Origin: Curtobacterium sp. ISL-83
GTDB taxonomy: Bacteria > Actinomycetota > Actinomycetes > Actinomycetales > Microbacteriaceae
Length of the DNA: 64,000 nt
Reading direction: 5' to 3'
Assembly (NCBI RefSeq): GCF_018613895.1
Contig: NZ_JAGGPH010000009.1
Location: 310,001-374,000, forward strand
Shown: one piece after another, positions 15,474 to 23,888 of the stretch
Position numbering within the stretch: the stretch's first letter is position 1
Layout of the letters: every line of letters begins with the position of its first letter
Made by a program: the position numbers and the translations under genes
The notes under the pieces: generated by a model
Databases searched by the model: none
Told to the model about the DNA's origin: nothing
What the model saw: the letters and a program-made list of their open reading frames with translations, nothing else

Positions 15474-16820
15474 TCAGGCCGCGCCGGAGCGGTCGGAGAC
15501 CGCCTCGTCGTGGTCCCGCTCGCGGCGCAGGCCGCCGCGCGCCGGACCCGCACCGACGACCGGCATCGCGTGCGTGATCGCCATGTGCAGCCGGTTGTCG
15601 GCGTCGTAGCGGACCCGGACACGCTGGAAGCGGATGAGCCACACCAGACCGATCGCGAGCGCCACGAACCCGGAGGCCGCGCCGACGGCGATCGCCCACC
15701 GCGGCCCGTACGCGTCGGCGATGGCACCGACGATGGGGGCGCCGATCGGGGTCCCGCCGGCGAAGACCGCCATGTACAGGGCCATCACGCGGCCGCGCAT
15801 CACGGGCTCCGTGGTGGTCTGCACGAGCGCGTTCGCCGTGGTCATGAACGTCAGCGAGGCGAGGCCGACGAACATCAGGACGATCGCGAAGCTCCAGTAG
15901 CTCGGTGCCAGGGCGGCGGCGGTGCAGGCGACGCCGAAGCCCGCGGCCGCGATCACGAACGTCCGCATCCGCGGCTTGTCCCGCCGGGCGGACAGCAGCG
16001 CACCGAGGACCGACCCGACCGCCATCACCGAGTTCAGCAGCCCGAACTCGCCCGCGCCCTTGTGGAACTCCACCCTGGCCATCGTCGAGGTGAAGATCGG
16101 GAAGTTCACGCCGAACGTGCCGACGACGAAGATCATGCAGAGCACCACGATGATGTCGGGACGGGTCCGCACGTACTGGAAGCCGGCGACGATCTGCCCC
16201 TTGCCGCGCTTCGGGTGGATGCGCTCGGCGAGCTGGGAGGGGTCGACGAACCGCAGCGCGATGAGCACCGCCAGGAACGAGCCCGCGTTGATGACGAAGA
16301 CCCAGCCGGAGCCGATCGCCGCGATGAGCACGCCGGCGACCGCGGGGCCGATCAGCCGGGCGGCGTTGAACGAGGCGGAGTTGAGCGCGACCGCGTTCGC
16401 GACGTTCTCGCCGTGCACGACGTCGGAGACGAACGCCTGGCGGGTCGGCGTGTCGAACGCGGCGACGACACCGAGCGCGAGGGCGAACCCGTAGAGCGAC
16501 CAGAGCGTCGCGGTGTTCGTCAGCACCATGATGCCGAGCGCCAGCCCGAGCGTGCCCATCAGCCCCTGGGTGATCATGAGCATCGTGCGGCGGTCGAACC
16601 GGTCCGCGACGAGGCCGGTGACCGGCAGGAGCAGCAGCTGTGGGCCGAACTGCAGCGCCATCGTGATGCCGACGGCGATCGCGTTGTTGTGGGTGAGCTG
16701 CGTCAGGACGATCCAGTCCTGCGCGGTGCGTTGCATCCAGGTGCCGACGTTGGACACGAGGGCACCCGAGAACCAGATGCGGTAGTTGCGTCCCGACAGG
16801 GACCGGAACATGGCACTCAC
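15474..16820 (-). CDS. MFS transporter (EntS/DHA3-like)
   Basis: A 448-residue major facilitator with about twelve membrane helices and the family motif VADRFDRRTML in the first cytoplasmic loop. The pattern (WMQRTAQDWIV, FDTPTRQAF) fits the MFS_3/EntS group of exporters for siderophores, macrolides and similar compounds. Its ATG overlaps the stop of the MarR gene (ATGA, 16817-16820), so the regulator and pump form one coupled operon and the MarR protein most likely controls export of a toxic or signalling molecule. Confidence 0.88.
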   Translation of the reverse strand: MSAMFRSLSGRNYRIWFSGALVSNVGTWMQRTAQDWIVLTQLTHNNAIAVGITMALQFGPQLLLLPVTGLVADRFDRRTMLMITQGLMGTLGLALGIMVLTNTATLWSLYGFALALGVVAAFDTPTRQAFVSDVVHGENVANAVALNSASFNAARLIGPAVAGVLIAAIGSGWVFVINAGSFLAVLIALRFVDPSQLAERIHPKRGKGQIVAGFQYVRTRPDIIVVLCMIFVVGTFGVNFPIFTSTMARVEFHKGAGEFGLLNSVMAVGSVLGALLSARRDKPRMRTFVIAAAGFGVACTAAALAPSYWSFAIVLMFVGLASLTFMTTANALVQTTTEPVMRGRVMALYMAVFAGGTPIGAPIVGAIADAYGPRWAIAVGAASGFVALAIGLVWLIRFQRVRVRYDADNRLHMAITHAMPVVGAGPARGGLRRERDHDEAVSDRSGAA

Positions 16821-17269
16821 TGCTGGGCCAGCCTCCTCATGATGTCGGTGGCCTCGGCCAGGGTCCGGCGTTCGGCCGGGGTGAGCGCGGCGAGGCGCGG
16901 GGTGAGCCAGCCGTCGCGGCGTCGTCGGGTCTCCTCGACGAACGCGGCACCGGCGGCGGTGGCGCAGAGCAGGACCTTCCGGCGGTCGTCGCCGTGGCCG
17001 CCCTTCGAGACGAGGCCGCGGTCGATGAGCACCGCGACGGTTTTCGTCATCGAGGGCGGGGTGACGCCGTCCTGCCGGCTGAGCTCGGCGAGCGTCATGC
17101 CGCCGTCGCGGTGCAGCCGGGCGAGGGCGGAGAACTGGGCGTCGGTGACGCTCGAGTCGGCCTTCTGTGCGCGGAGGGTCCGGGAGAGGCGGTTCACCGC
17201 GATCCGGAGGTCCGTCGACAGCGAGGCGTTCGGCGCCGAGCGGCGCACGGGCGGGTCGATGGTGGTCAC
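16817..17269 (-). CDS. MarR family regulator of the adjacent MFS pump
   Basis: A 150-residue winged-helix protein. The DNA-reading segment is TLAELSRQDGVTPPSMTKTVAVL and the wing contains GHGDDRRKVLL. The start is GTG at 17269 with no ribosome binding site; TAGGCT seven bases upstream suggests leaderless transcription. A short palindrome sits upstream of the -10. Coupling to the MFS gene implies control of the pump. Confidence 0.88.
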   Translation of the reverse strand: MTTIDPPVRRSAPNASLSTDLRIAVNRLSRTLRAQKADSSVTDAQFSALARLHRDGGMTLAELSRQDGVTPPSMTKTVAVLIDRGLVSKGGHGDDRRKVLLCATAAGAAFVEETRRRRDGWLTPRLAALTPAERRTLAEATDIMRRLAQQ

Positions 17270-17276
17270 GGTCGTT

Positions 17277-17282
17277 AGCCTA
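17277..17282 (-). promoter_or_regulatory. -10 element of the marR-MFS operon
   Basis: TAGGCT on the minus strand is seven bases before the GTG at 17269. Confidence 0.45.
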
Positions 17283-17289
17283 GCAAATT

Positions 17290-17306
17290 AGTTCAGCGAA
17301 CGAACT
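17290..17306. promoter_or_regulatory. Candidate MarR operator
   Basis: AGTTCAGCGAACGAACT has 5-bp inverted arms (AGTTC/GAACT) around a 7-bp centre and lies in the -35 to spacer region of the marR-MFS promoter, a position suited to repression. Confidence 0.4.
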
Positions 17307-17399
17307 GGTTGTGCGGGGAGGGGGTGGGGGTTAGTGGGTGGGGTGGTGGTGGCGGGAGCGGGGGGTGGTGGAGCGCACGCCCGCGCCGCCCTCCGGTCG

Positions 17400-17513
17400 A
17401 TTCGCGCGTACCAGGCGGTTTCGCGCGTACCGGGTCGCCAGAACCGACCGAGTACGCGCGATTCCGCTTGGCATCGCGGGCGTCATGGGAAGGAACGCGC
17501 GGACGGGAGGCGC
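17400..17513. repeat. Structured intergenic repeat, copy 1
   Basis: This is the first of three ~115-bp units. It carries TTCGCGCGTACC twice, an inverted pair TCGCGCGTAC (17421-17430) and GTACGCGCGA (17452-17461), then ATTCCGCTTGGCAT, GGAAGGAACGCGCGG and GACGGGAGGCGCGG. The inverted pair can form a 10-bp stem with a 21-base loop. I see no gene in 17270-17865. Confidence 0.75.
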
Positions 17514-17584
17514 GGATCACGCAGCCGCGACGTCCCGCCGCTGACCCCGGCCGGTTCGCGCGACCCCGTGGTTGCGTGGACCGC

Positions 17585-17698
17585 GGGTTCGCGCGTACCT
17601 GGTGGTTTCGCGCGTACCTGGTTGCCAGAACCGACCGAGTACGCGCGATTCCGCTTGGCATTGCGGGCGTCATGGGAAGGAACGCGCGGACGGGAGGC
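17585..17698. repeat. Structured intergenic repeat, copy 2
   Basis: Nearly identical to copy 1 over its length, with the stem pair at 17608-17617 and 17639-17648 and the same ATTCCGCTTGGCATTG and GGAAGGAACGCGCGG blocks. The offset from copy 1 is 187 bp. Confidence 0.75.
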
Positions 17699-17740
17699 TC
17701 GGGTTCCGCAGGCGCGGCGCCTCGCCTCCGCCAGTGGGCC

Positions 17741-17862
17741 GATTCGCGCGCACCCGGTGGTTTCGCGCGTACCTCAGCGGGTCGCGCGTACCCGGTTGAC
17801 CAGGTGGGCTCAGGACGCGCGATTCCGCTCGGGATCGCCGGCGCCTGGGGAAGGAACGCGCG
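17741..17862. repeat. Structured intergenic repeat, copy 3 (divergent)
   Basis: A more diverged copy. The left arm TCGCGCGTAC is at 17782-17791 but the right arm has changed to GGACGCGCGA (17813-17822). It keeps ACGCGCGATTCCGCT and GGAAGGAACGCGCGG. It is offset 174 bp from copy 2 and ends four bases before the membrane-protein stop. Confidence 0.65.
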
Positions 17863-17865
17863 GCC

Positions 17866-18135
17866 TCAGTGGAACTGGGGGATCGTCCACCAGATGCCGT
17901 ACAGCACCGCCGCCGCGCACACCGCGAAGCACAGCCCGGCAGTCGCGAGTGCCGCCGGAGGAGTCCTGCCGGCACGGGCGGTCTCGTCGGCGTACTGCGT
18001 GTGGTCGCCCGCCGCGTCCGCCGGCTGGCCCGTCCCGAGGAACCGCAGGCCCAGCGTGTACAGGAGCACCACGCCCACTGCGGCGACGAAGCCGACGCCC
18101 GCGACCGTGGCGATGGCGGTGAAGTCGATGTGCAT
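17866..18135 (-). CDS. Small two-span membrane protein linked to PiT
   Basis: An 89-residue protein with two hydrophobic segments (about residues 6-33 and 62-84) joined by a polar loop. It begins 11 bp after the PiT stop on the same strand, with AGAGGG six bases before the ATG, so it is co-transcribed with the phosphate transporter. I do not know the family; an accessory role in transport is inference from position only. Confidence 0.7.
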   Translation of the reverse strand: MHIDFTAIATVAGVGFVAAVGVVLLYTLGLRFLGTGQPADAAGDHTQYADETARAGRTPPAALATAGLCFAVCAAAVLYGIWWTIPQFH

Positions 18136-18146
18136 GCTGATCCCTC

Positions 18147-19283
18147 TCAGGCGGAGACCGGCTCAGCGGCCGGCTGCTCGTCGTGGACGTCCTCGGCGGT
18201 GATCGGCTTGCGCTTCGCGAGGACGTAGAACGTGAGGCCCGCGGCGAGGGCGAGCACCGCGACGATCACCAGGCCGAGGGTCGAGGTCGCCGCGATCCAG
18301 GTCGCGAGACCCCCGACCACCGCGGCGGCCGGCAGCGTGATGACCCACGCGATGACGATGCGTCCGACGACCGACCAGTGCACGTCGGCCAGCTTCTTGC
18401 CGAGGCCGGACCCGATGACGGACCCGCTGGTGACGTGCGTTGTGGAGAGCGCGAACCCGAGGTGCGACGAGACCAGGATGGTCGCTGCGGAGCTGGTCTC
18501 GGCGGCGAAGCCCTGCGGGGACTGCACGTCGGAGATCTTCTTGCCGACGGTCTGCATGATCCGCCAGCCGCCCAGGTAGGTGCCGAGGGCGATCGCGACG
18601 CCGCACGCCAGGATCACCCAGACCTGCGGGCCCGTCCCGGCACTCTGGTAGTTCGCGGCGATGAGGGTCAGCGTGATCACGCCCATCGTCTTCTGCGCGT
18701 CGTTCGTCCAGTGGGCGAGGGACACGAGCGACGCGGAGATCGTCTGCCCGTGCCGGAAGCCCGTCGCGGCACCGTGGGTGGTCGCGTTCTTCGTGAGCGC
18801 GTAGGCGACGTAGGTGGCGACGAGGGCGATCACCCCGGCGATGACCGGGGAGAGCAGCGCGGGCAGGACGACCTTGGACACCACCGTCGCCCAGTCCACC
18901 GAGTTGAGTCCAGCGCCGATGATCGACGCCCCGATGAGGCCGCCGAACAACGCGTGCGTCGACGATGACGGCAGGCCGAAGTACCAGGTGGCGAGGTTCC
19001 ACAGCACGGCACCGACGAGCCCGGCGAAGATCATGGTCGGCGAGATGTGGATGCCGTCCTGTCTCTCGCGGATGATGCCCTGCGACACCGTCTTGGCGAC
19101 CTCCGTGGACAGGAACGCGCCCACCAGGTTCAGGACGGCGGAGATGAGCACGGCGGTGCGGGGCTTGAGGGCACCCGTGGCGACCGAGGTGGCCATGGCG
19201 TTCGCGGTGTCGTGGAAGCCGTTCGTGAAGTCGAACACGAGGGCCACCACGATCACCAGCACGACGGTGACGAGGACATCCAT
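18147..19283 (-). CDS. pit: Low-affinity inorganic phosphate transporter, PiT family
   Basis: A 378-residue symporter for phosphate, or metal-phosphate, with the PiT signature FDFTNGFHDTANAMAT near the N-terminus and the duplicated counterpart FALSTTHVTSGSVIG in the second half. About ten membrane helices flank a short central loop. The ATG at 19283 is seven bases from TACCGT, a leaderless-type promoter. A much longer open frame upstream is an artefact on the opposite strand of the hydrolase and ligase genes. Confidence 0.92.
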   Translation of the reverse strand: MDVLVTVVLVIVVALVFDFTNGFHDTANAMATSVATGALKPRTAVLISAVLNLVGAFLSTEVAKTVSQGIIRERQDGIHISPTMIFAGLVGAVLWNLATWYFGLPSSSTHALFGGLIGASIIGAGLNSVDWATVVSKVVLPALLSPVIAGVIALVATYVAYALTKNATTHGAATGFRHGQTISASLVSLAHWTNDAQKTMGVITLTLIAANYQSAGTGPQVWVILACGVAIALGTYLGGWRIMQTVGKKISDVQSPQGFAAETSSAATILVSSHLGFALSTTHVTSGSVIGSGLGKKLADVHWSVVGRIVIAWVITLPAAAVVGGLATWIAATSTLGLVIVAVLALAAGLTFYVLAKRKPITAEDVHDEQPAAEPVSA

Positions 19284-19290
19284 GGGCGAG

Positions 19291-19296
19291 ACGGTA
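19291..19296 (-). promoter_or_regulatory. -10 element of leaderless pit promoter
   Basis: TACCGT on the minus strand is seven bases before the ATG at 19283, and no ribosome binding site is present. Confidence 0.45.
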
Positions 19297-19370
19297 GGCC
19301 CGCCGCGGACGTGCTGCGTGAACGCCGGGTGAACAGGTGCGGAGCGCCCCTCGTCTGTCAGGATGACGAG

Positions 19371-20240
19371 GTGCCCACGTTCTCCGCCGCCCGAGGCGAT
19401 GCCTCGTTCGTCGACGCGCACGGCGTCGAGATCGTCTACTCCACCTGGCGTGCCGCACGGCCCAAGGGCATCGTGCAGATCGCCCACGGGGTGGGGGAGC
19501 ACTCCCTCCGGTACGAACCCCTCGCGCAGGACCTCGTCCGCGCCGGGTACACGGTGCACGCGAACGACCACCGCGGTCACGGGCGCACGGGTCTGGCGCA
19601 GTGGGAGGGGGACCACACCAAGCTCGGTCGTCTCGGTCCCGGTGGGCTGCGGGCGGCGATCGCGGCCGTCGAGCAGATGACCGAGGTCGCGCGGGCGGAC
19701 ACACCAGGCGTCCCGCTCGTCCTGCTCGGGCACTCGTGGGGGTCGCTCATGGCGCAGCGGGTCGTCAACACGTCCTCCGAGCGGTACGAGGGCGTCGTGC
19801 TCTCCGCGAGCGCGTACCGCCTGCCCGGGTGGATGAACAGCGGTGACCTCAACGCCCGGCACGCCGGCTCCGGTCCGACCAAGTTCGAGTGGCTCACCCG
19901 CGACCGTGCCGTGATCGACGCCGTGGGCGTGGACCCCCTGGCGGTCGAGGCCGACGTCCTCGGGCTGTTCGGGCTGCCGGACACGCTCCGGCTGCTCGGG
20001 GTGCCGCGCCGGGGCATCCCGCACGACCTGCCCATGCTGCTGCAGGTCGGCTCGGAGGACCCGCTCGGCGGCCCCCGCTCCGTCGAGCGCCTGGCCCAGG
20101 CGTACCGGAAGCGCGGGCGACTCTCCGACGTCACCGTCCAGGTCTACGAGGGCGCCCGGCACGAGGTCTACAACGAGACCAACCGTGACGAGGTCGTCGC
20201 CGACCTCGTCACGTGGCTCGACCGCATCACCGCGGCCTGA
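19371..20240 (+). CDS. Alpha/beta hydrolase, monoacylglycerol lipase-like
   Basis: A 289-residue serine hydrolase of the Hydrolase_4 (S33-like) group. The oxyanion region is IAHGVGEHSLRY near residue 38, the nucleophile elbow GHSWGS near residue 122, an acid in LQVGSEDPLGG near 225 and the catalytic His in GARHEVYNE near 265. Substrates are probably acylglycerols or similar esters. The gene is divergent from pit. Two strong hairpins follow its stop. Confidence 0.88.
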   Translation: MPTFSAARGDASFVDAHGVEIVYSTWRAARPKGIVQIAHGVGEHSLRYEPLAQDLVRAGYTVHANDHRGHGRTGLAQWEGDHTKLGRLGPGGLRAAIAAVEQMTEVARADTPGVPLVLLGHSWGSLMAQRVVNTSSERYEGVVLSASAYRLPGWMNSGDLNARHAGSGPTKFEWLTRDRAVIDAVGVDPLAVEADVLGLFGLPDTLRLLGVPRRGIPHDLPMLLQVGSEDPLGGPRSVERLAQAYRKRGRLSDVTVQVYEGARHEVYNETNRDEVVADLVTWLDRITAA

Positions 20241-20264
20241 CGTCTCGCCAGGAGGCGCCGACGA

Positions 20265-20328
20265 CGGAACCACGGTCCGGACACCGCACCGTGTCGCGCC
20301 GCGGTGCGGTGTCCGGAACCGGGTTCCG
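20265..20328 (+). terminator. Strong nested hairpin after the hydrolase gene
   Basis: CCGGACACCGCACCG (20277-20291) pairs perfectly with CGGTGCGGTGTCCGG (20302-20316) around a 10-base loop. Outer arms CGGAACC and GGTTCCG (20265-20271 and 20322-20328) extend it. It begins 25 bp after the stop. Confidence 0.7.
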
Positions 20329-20353
20329 CGGGTGGGTGGTGCGCCGAGACGGA

Positions 20354-20389
20354 CGGGAGGCGCGGTGCGGGGCCGCCCCGCGCCTCCCG
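20354..20389. terminator. Second hairpin, ACGGGAGGC repeat family
   Basis: CGGGAGGCGCGG pairs perfectly with CCGCGCCTCCCG around a 12-base loop. It is a sequence relative of the hairpins at 15418 and 52535. Confidence 0.65.
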
Positions 20390-20420
20390 GCACACGGTCT
20401 GCCGGAATATGGTGGGAGCC

Positions 20421-21470
20421 GTGCATGGTGAGTACAAGGTCCCCGGAGGCAAGCTCGTCGTCGTCGACCTGGAGGTCGTCGACGGGCTGATCGACCAGTT
20501 CCGGCTGGCGGGTGACTTCTTCCTCGAACCCGACGACGCGCTGCCGCTGATCGACGCGGGGGTGAACGGCCTGCGCGCCGACACCGACGCCGCGGGCATC
20601 GCGGCCGCCGTCCGAGCGTCGCTGCCCGAGGACGCCGTGCTCCTCGGGTTCACCCCCGAGGCCGTCGGGGTCGCCGTCCGCCGTGCACTGTCCCGCGCGT
20701 CGACGTGGCGGGGCTACGACTGGGAGATCGTCCACGAGGGGCCGATCAGCCCGAACGAGCATCTCGCGCTCGACCAGGTCCTGACCGAAGAGGTCGGTGC
20801 CGGCCGTCGTGGACCGACGCTGCGGATCTGGGAGTGGGAGCAGCCCGCGGTCGTGATCGGTTCGTTCCAGTCGCTCAAGAACGAGGTCGACCCGGCCGGC
20901 GCCGAGAAGTTCGGCGTCGAGGTGGTCCGGCGCATCTCCGGCGGCGGCGCGATGTTCATGGACGCCGGGGCCGTCATCTCGTACTCGCTGTACGTGCCGA
21001 CCGACCTCGTGCAGGGCATGACGTTCGCCGACTCGTACGCCTACCTGGACGAGTGGGTGATCGAGGCGCTGAAGTCCCTCGGCATCGAGGCGTACTACCA
21101 GCCGCTCAACGACATCACCTCGACCAAGGGCAAGATCGGCGGAGCCGCCCAGAAGCGCCTCGGGACCGGGGCGCTCCTGCACCACGCCACCATGAGCTAC
21201 GACATGGACGGCGAGAAGATGGTGCAGATCCTGCGCATCGGCCGCGAGAAGATGAGCGACAAGGGCACGACCAGCGCCGCGAAGCGCGTCGACCCGCTCC
21301 GCTCGCAGACCGGCCTCACGCGCGCCGAGATCATCGACCGGCTCATCGGCACGTTCACCAAGCTGTACGGGGCGCACGAGGGGCACGTGACGGACGCGGA
21401 GCGGCAGCGGGCGCAGGAGCTGGTGGCGACGAAGTTCGCGACGAAGGAGTGGCTCGAGCGGGTGCCGTGA
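20421..21470 (+). CDS. Lipoate--protein ligase with N-terminal accessory domain
   Basis: A 349-residue ligase that activates lipoate with ATP and attaches it to E2 or GcvH lysines. The N-terminal ~85 residues (HGEYKVPGGKL) are the accessory lipoate-ligase domain found C-terminally in E. coli LplA. The catalytic BPL/LplA domain follows with NEHLALDQ, RRISGGGAMFMD and the adenylate-binding lysine region TSTKGKIGGAAQKR. The GTG at 20421 gives the N-terminus expected for this arrangement; an in-frame ATG at 20409 is possible. Confidence 0.88.
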   Translation: MHGEYKVPGGKLVVVDLEVVDGLIDQFRLAGDFFLEPDDALPLIDAGVNGLRADTDAAGIAAAVRASLPEDAVLLGFTPEAVGVAVRRALSRASTWRGYDWEIVHEGPISPNEHLALDQVLTEEVGAGRRGPTLRIWEWEQPAVVIGSFQSLKNEVDPAGAEKFGVEVVRRISGGGAMFMDAGAVISYSLYVPTDLVQGMTFADSYAYLDEWVIEALKSLGIEAYYQPLNDITSTKGKIGGAAQKRLGTGALLHHATMSYDMDGEKMVQILRIGREKMSDKGTTSAAKRVDPLRSQTGLTRAEIIDRLIGTFTKLYGAHEGHVTDAERQRAQELVATKFATKEWLERVP

Positions 21471-21591
21471 GCGGTCGCGCGCCGGTGCCGGGCGCCGGTG
21501 CCGGAGGCAGCCCGGTGCGGAGACCGTCGGATCAGCCATGTGGATCGTGAGAATCACCCGCGCGGCGGATGCCGGGACCGGATGCCTGACG

Positions 21592-21597
21592 TAGCGT
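21592..21597 (+). promoter_or_regulatory. -10 element of leaderless small-gene promoter
   Basis: TAGCGT is seven bases before the GTG at 21605. Confidence 0.4.
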
Positions 21598-21604
21598 CAC
21601 TCGC

Positions 21605-21934
21605 GTGAACTGGTTGATCCTCCTGGGGGCGGTGGCCGCTGCGGTCGTCGCGATGTGGATCGCTGATCGCGTGGGGTGGATCGACCTGTCGAACAAGTCC
21701 ACGGCGAGCGGCGGATCCGGCGGCGTGATCTCGATGATGGACGAGGTGTTCGCACCGACGCGCCACGAGACGCAAGCCGAGTACGAACGTCAGGCGCGCC
21801 TCCCGGCAGAGGCCCCGACGCCGGCGGACCACGACCACGACCTGCTCAGTGGGACCGTGCTCATCCGGGTGCCGACGGTGCGGAGCGCCGGTCGGCACGA
21901 GGCCCGCGCGGGGACGCACGACCGCTCCTACTGA
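21605..21934 (+). CDS. Hypothetical membrane-anchored protein
   Basis: A 109-residue protein with one N-terminal membrane segment (about residues 3-25) followed by a Ser/Gly linker and a polar, acidic then His/Asp-rich cytoplasmic tail containing DHDHD. No family is recognised. The leaderless-type promoter and native codon use support it as a real gene. It is convergent with the GNAT gene. Confidence 0.6.
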   Translation: MNWLILLGAVAAAVVAMWIADRVGWIDLSNKSTASGGSGGVISMMDEVFAPTRHETQAEYERQARLPAEAPTPADHDHDLLSGTVLIRVPTVRSAGRHEARAGTHDRSY

Positions 21935-21967
21935 GCGGCGCAGCGGCGCCGCGCGCGGTCCCCGCGG

Positions 21968-22255
21968 CTAGCGGGTCGTGAGCTCCTGGTAGTCCGGGTG
22001 CCGCTCGATCCACGCGTGCACGTAGCTGCACTGCGCAACAACGCGGCGGGTGGACCCCGAGCGGACGTCGTCGAGCGCACGCTCGACCAGGATCGACGCG
22101 TGCCCGCCACCCCGGTGCGACGGATCGACCTCGGTGTGGACGAAGCGGATCTCGTCGTCGTCGAGCTCGTACGCCGCGAAGCCGATCACCTCGCCGTCCT
22201 CCACCAGGGAGTACTGCTGCTGATCGGTGTCGTTGTGGACCTCGGGTGCTGCCAT
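21968..22255 (-). CDS. Short GNAT-like N-acetyltransferase (YjdJ type)
   Basis: A 95-residue protein of the short Gcn5-like (YjdJ/GTAT) class. Core motifs are YELDDDEIRFVHTEVDP and the CoA loop HRGGGHASILV, followed by the CSYVHAWIERHPDY ending that is typical of the class. The substrate is unknown. The ATG at 22255 has TAGCGT seven bases upstream. It is divergent from the large membrane protein gene. Confidence 0.85.
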   Translation of the reverse strand: MAAPEVHNDTDQQQYSLVEDGEVIGFAAYELDDDEIRFVHTEVDPSHRGGGHASILVERALDDVRSGSTRRVVAQCSYVHAWIERHPDYQELTTR

Positions 22256-22262
22256 GCGTCCG

Positions 22263-22268
22263 ACGCTA
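22263..22268 (-). promoter_or_regulatory. -10 element of leaderless GNAT gene promoter
   Basis: TAGCGT on the minus strand is seven bases before the ATG at 22255. Confidence 0.45.
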
Positions 22269-22315
22269 CGCCGCGGCTCCCGAAGAAGGGGCTGCGAGGC
22301 CGTCCGACGCGCCAC

Positions 22316-22321
22316 TAGTCT
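22316..22321 (+). promoter_or_regulatory. -10 element of leaderless membrane-protein gene promoter
   Basis: TAGTCT is six bases before the GTG at 22328. Confidence 0.42.
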
Positions 22322-22327
22322 CGGCCC

Positions 22328-23878
22328 GTGCAGCACGAGACCCAGCCTCTCCGTTTCCGGACGCCGCCCGGGTGGCCGACCCCCTCCGCCGAGTGGATCG
22401 CGATGTACCAGGGCGCGGAACCGCCGACGGGCTGGACTCCCGCGCCGGGGCTGCCGGCGGCACCGGCGGAATGGGTGTTCTGGCGCGCCGAGCGTCGGGC
22501 GTTCCGTGCCGCCATGCCTCCGCGGGCCCGTCGACTGCGCGTCCTCGGTTCGATCGGCGCTGCCGTCGCCCTCGTGGCGCTCGCCGCCGTGGTCCTGGCG
22601 GCCCTCCTCGGTGGTGCCGGCGCGGCCGCTCCCGCCGTGATCGGTCTGGCGCCGCTGGTCGCCGGGGTGGCGCTGTGGGTGATCGCGGCGTCCCGCTCCG
22701 CCGACCTCGCGGTCGCCACCGCCGAGCGGGTCCGACAGGAGGCTGCTGGTCGCCGCGCGACGGAGCTCACGATGGTCGCGCGGTCCGGTCGTCCGGACCT
22801 CGACGAGGCGGCGGCCCTGGAGGCGTGGCATGCGACCGCCTGGGGCGTTCCCGCTGGGCAGGCGGTCACCGGGCACGACGGCTCCGGTTCGGGACCGGGT
22901 GCGACGCCGGGTTCCGGGCCGGCTCCGGGTGCGGCTGCGGCTCCGGGCACGGTTGCGGCTTCTGCTGCGGCTTCGGGCCGGGCGGTTGCCGGTTCGACTG
23001 CTGACGGCTCGGCGCAGCGGCTGACGTCGTCGCCCCTGCGCCGCCGGGCCCGGAGCGTCGTCGGCCTGACCGCTGGTGCCGCGGCGTTCGTGCTCGTCCT
23101 CGGGGCAGCGACGGCACTCGCACCGGTCGTGTCCCGAGCGCAGCAGGTGGGTACGAGCAGCGCGCTCGGGCTGGGCCTGCAGGACCTCGGCGCGCCCGGG
23201 GACCAGGCGTCGTCGGGAGTGGACGGTTCGGACGGTTCGGGGAGTTCCGATGGTTCCGGCAGTGCGGACGGGTCGGCCGACTCGAGCGCCCCGTGGGTCT
23301 CGGACGACGGCGCCTTCCGCGCCACGTTCGTCACCGCCGACGACGACTGGAACGCGACCTGCGGCACCATCGACACGACTGACGACTGCTGGGCGTGGTC
23401 GATCACGGGCGACTGTTCCGGCACGGCGAAGGTGACGGTCGACTTCTCGGCCTCCGCGGAGGGCCGGGCCACCCGCACCGTCACCCGCGGCGTCATGATC
23501 GGGTCCGGGACGCCACTCGTCCTCACCGAACTCGGGAACGAGGACTACGCCGGGGTCTCGAAGATCACGTGCGACCCCGCCGTCGCCACGCCGGTCGGGA
23601 TCACGAAGACGTCGATCGACCCGGACGGTGCGGCGAACGCAGGCAGCTGGCCGGACGCCTGCTACGACGCCGGGTGCGCAGGCTGGCGGGTCACGCCCGA
23701 GGCGGACTGCCCCGCCGCCACCGTCCAGTTCTCGGTGCGCGACGAGGCCGGACACCTGCCGAACCCGCACGCGCTGGTCGTCACCACGCCCCTGCACGCC
23801 GGGAAGCCCGTCGACGTCTGGGCAGGCGGCGCGCAGTCCGCCGACGACGCGACCCTCGACGAGGTCTCCTGCTCCTGA
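22328..23878 (+). CDS. Hypothetical membrane protein with Cys-rich extracytoplasmic domain
   Basis: A 516-residue protein I cannot name. The N-terminus holds PPGWP and WFW-like aromatic motifs of a short domain common in actinobacterial membrane proteins. Two helices at about residues 70-125 are followed by a Gly/Pro/Ala-rich loop, a third helix near 240-265, a Ser/Asp/Gly-rich stalk and a C-terminal domain of ~190 residues with eight cysteines (TCG, DDC, GDC, TCD, DAC, AGC, ADC, SCS) that could form disulphides outside the cell. It precedes the DNA methyltransferase by ten bases; any link is unclear. Confidence 0.75.
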   Translation: MQHETQPLRFRTPPGWPTPSAEWIAMYQGAEPPTGWTPAPGLPAAPAEWVFWRAERRAFRAAMPPRARRLRVLGSIGAAVALVALAAVVLAALLGGAGAAAPAVIGLAPLVAGVALWVIAASRSADLAVATAERVRQEAAGRRATELTMVARSGRPDLDEAAALEAWHATAWGVPAGQAVTGHDGSGSGPGATPGSGPAPGAAAAPGTVAASAAASGRAVAGSTADGSAQRLTSSPLRRRARSVVGLTAGAAAFVLVLGAATALAPVVSRAQQVGTSSALGLGLQDLGAPGDQASSGVDGSDGSGSSDGSGSADGSADSSAPWVSDDGAFRATFVTADDDWNATCGTIDTTDDCWAWSITGDCSGTAKVTVDFSASAEGRATRTVTRGVMIGSGTPLVLTELGNEDYAGVSKITCDPAVATPVGITKTSIDPDGAANAGSWPDACYDAGCAGWRVTPEADCPAATVQFSVRDEAGHLPNPHALVVTTPLHAGKPVDVWAGGAQSADDATLDEVSCS

Positions 23879-23888
23879 TCGGTGCGGG

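Noticed and set aside
17400..17862. Possible CRISPR array
   Set aside because: Units are ~115 bp, only three, unequal, and separated by non-unique spacing; no cas genes in the window.
18147..21557. N-terminal extension of the PiT frame to 1136 codons
   Set aside because: The extra 758 codons are antisense to the hydrolase and lipoate-ligase genes. The PiT domain starts exactly at ATG 19283 with its own -10.
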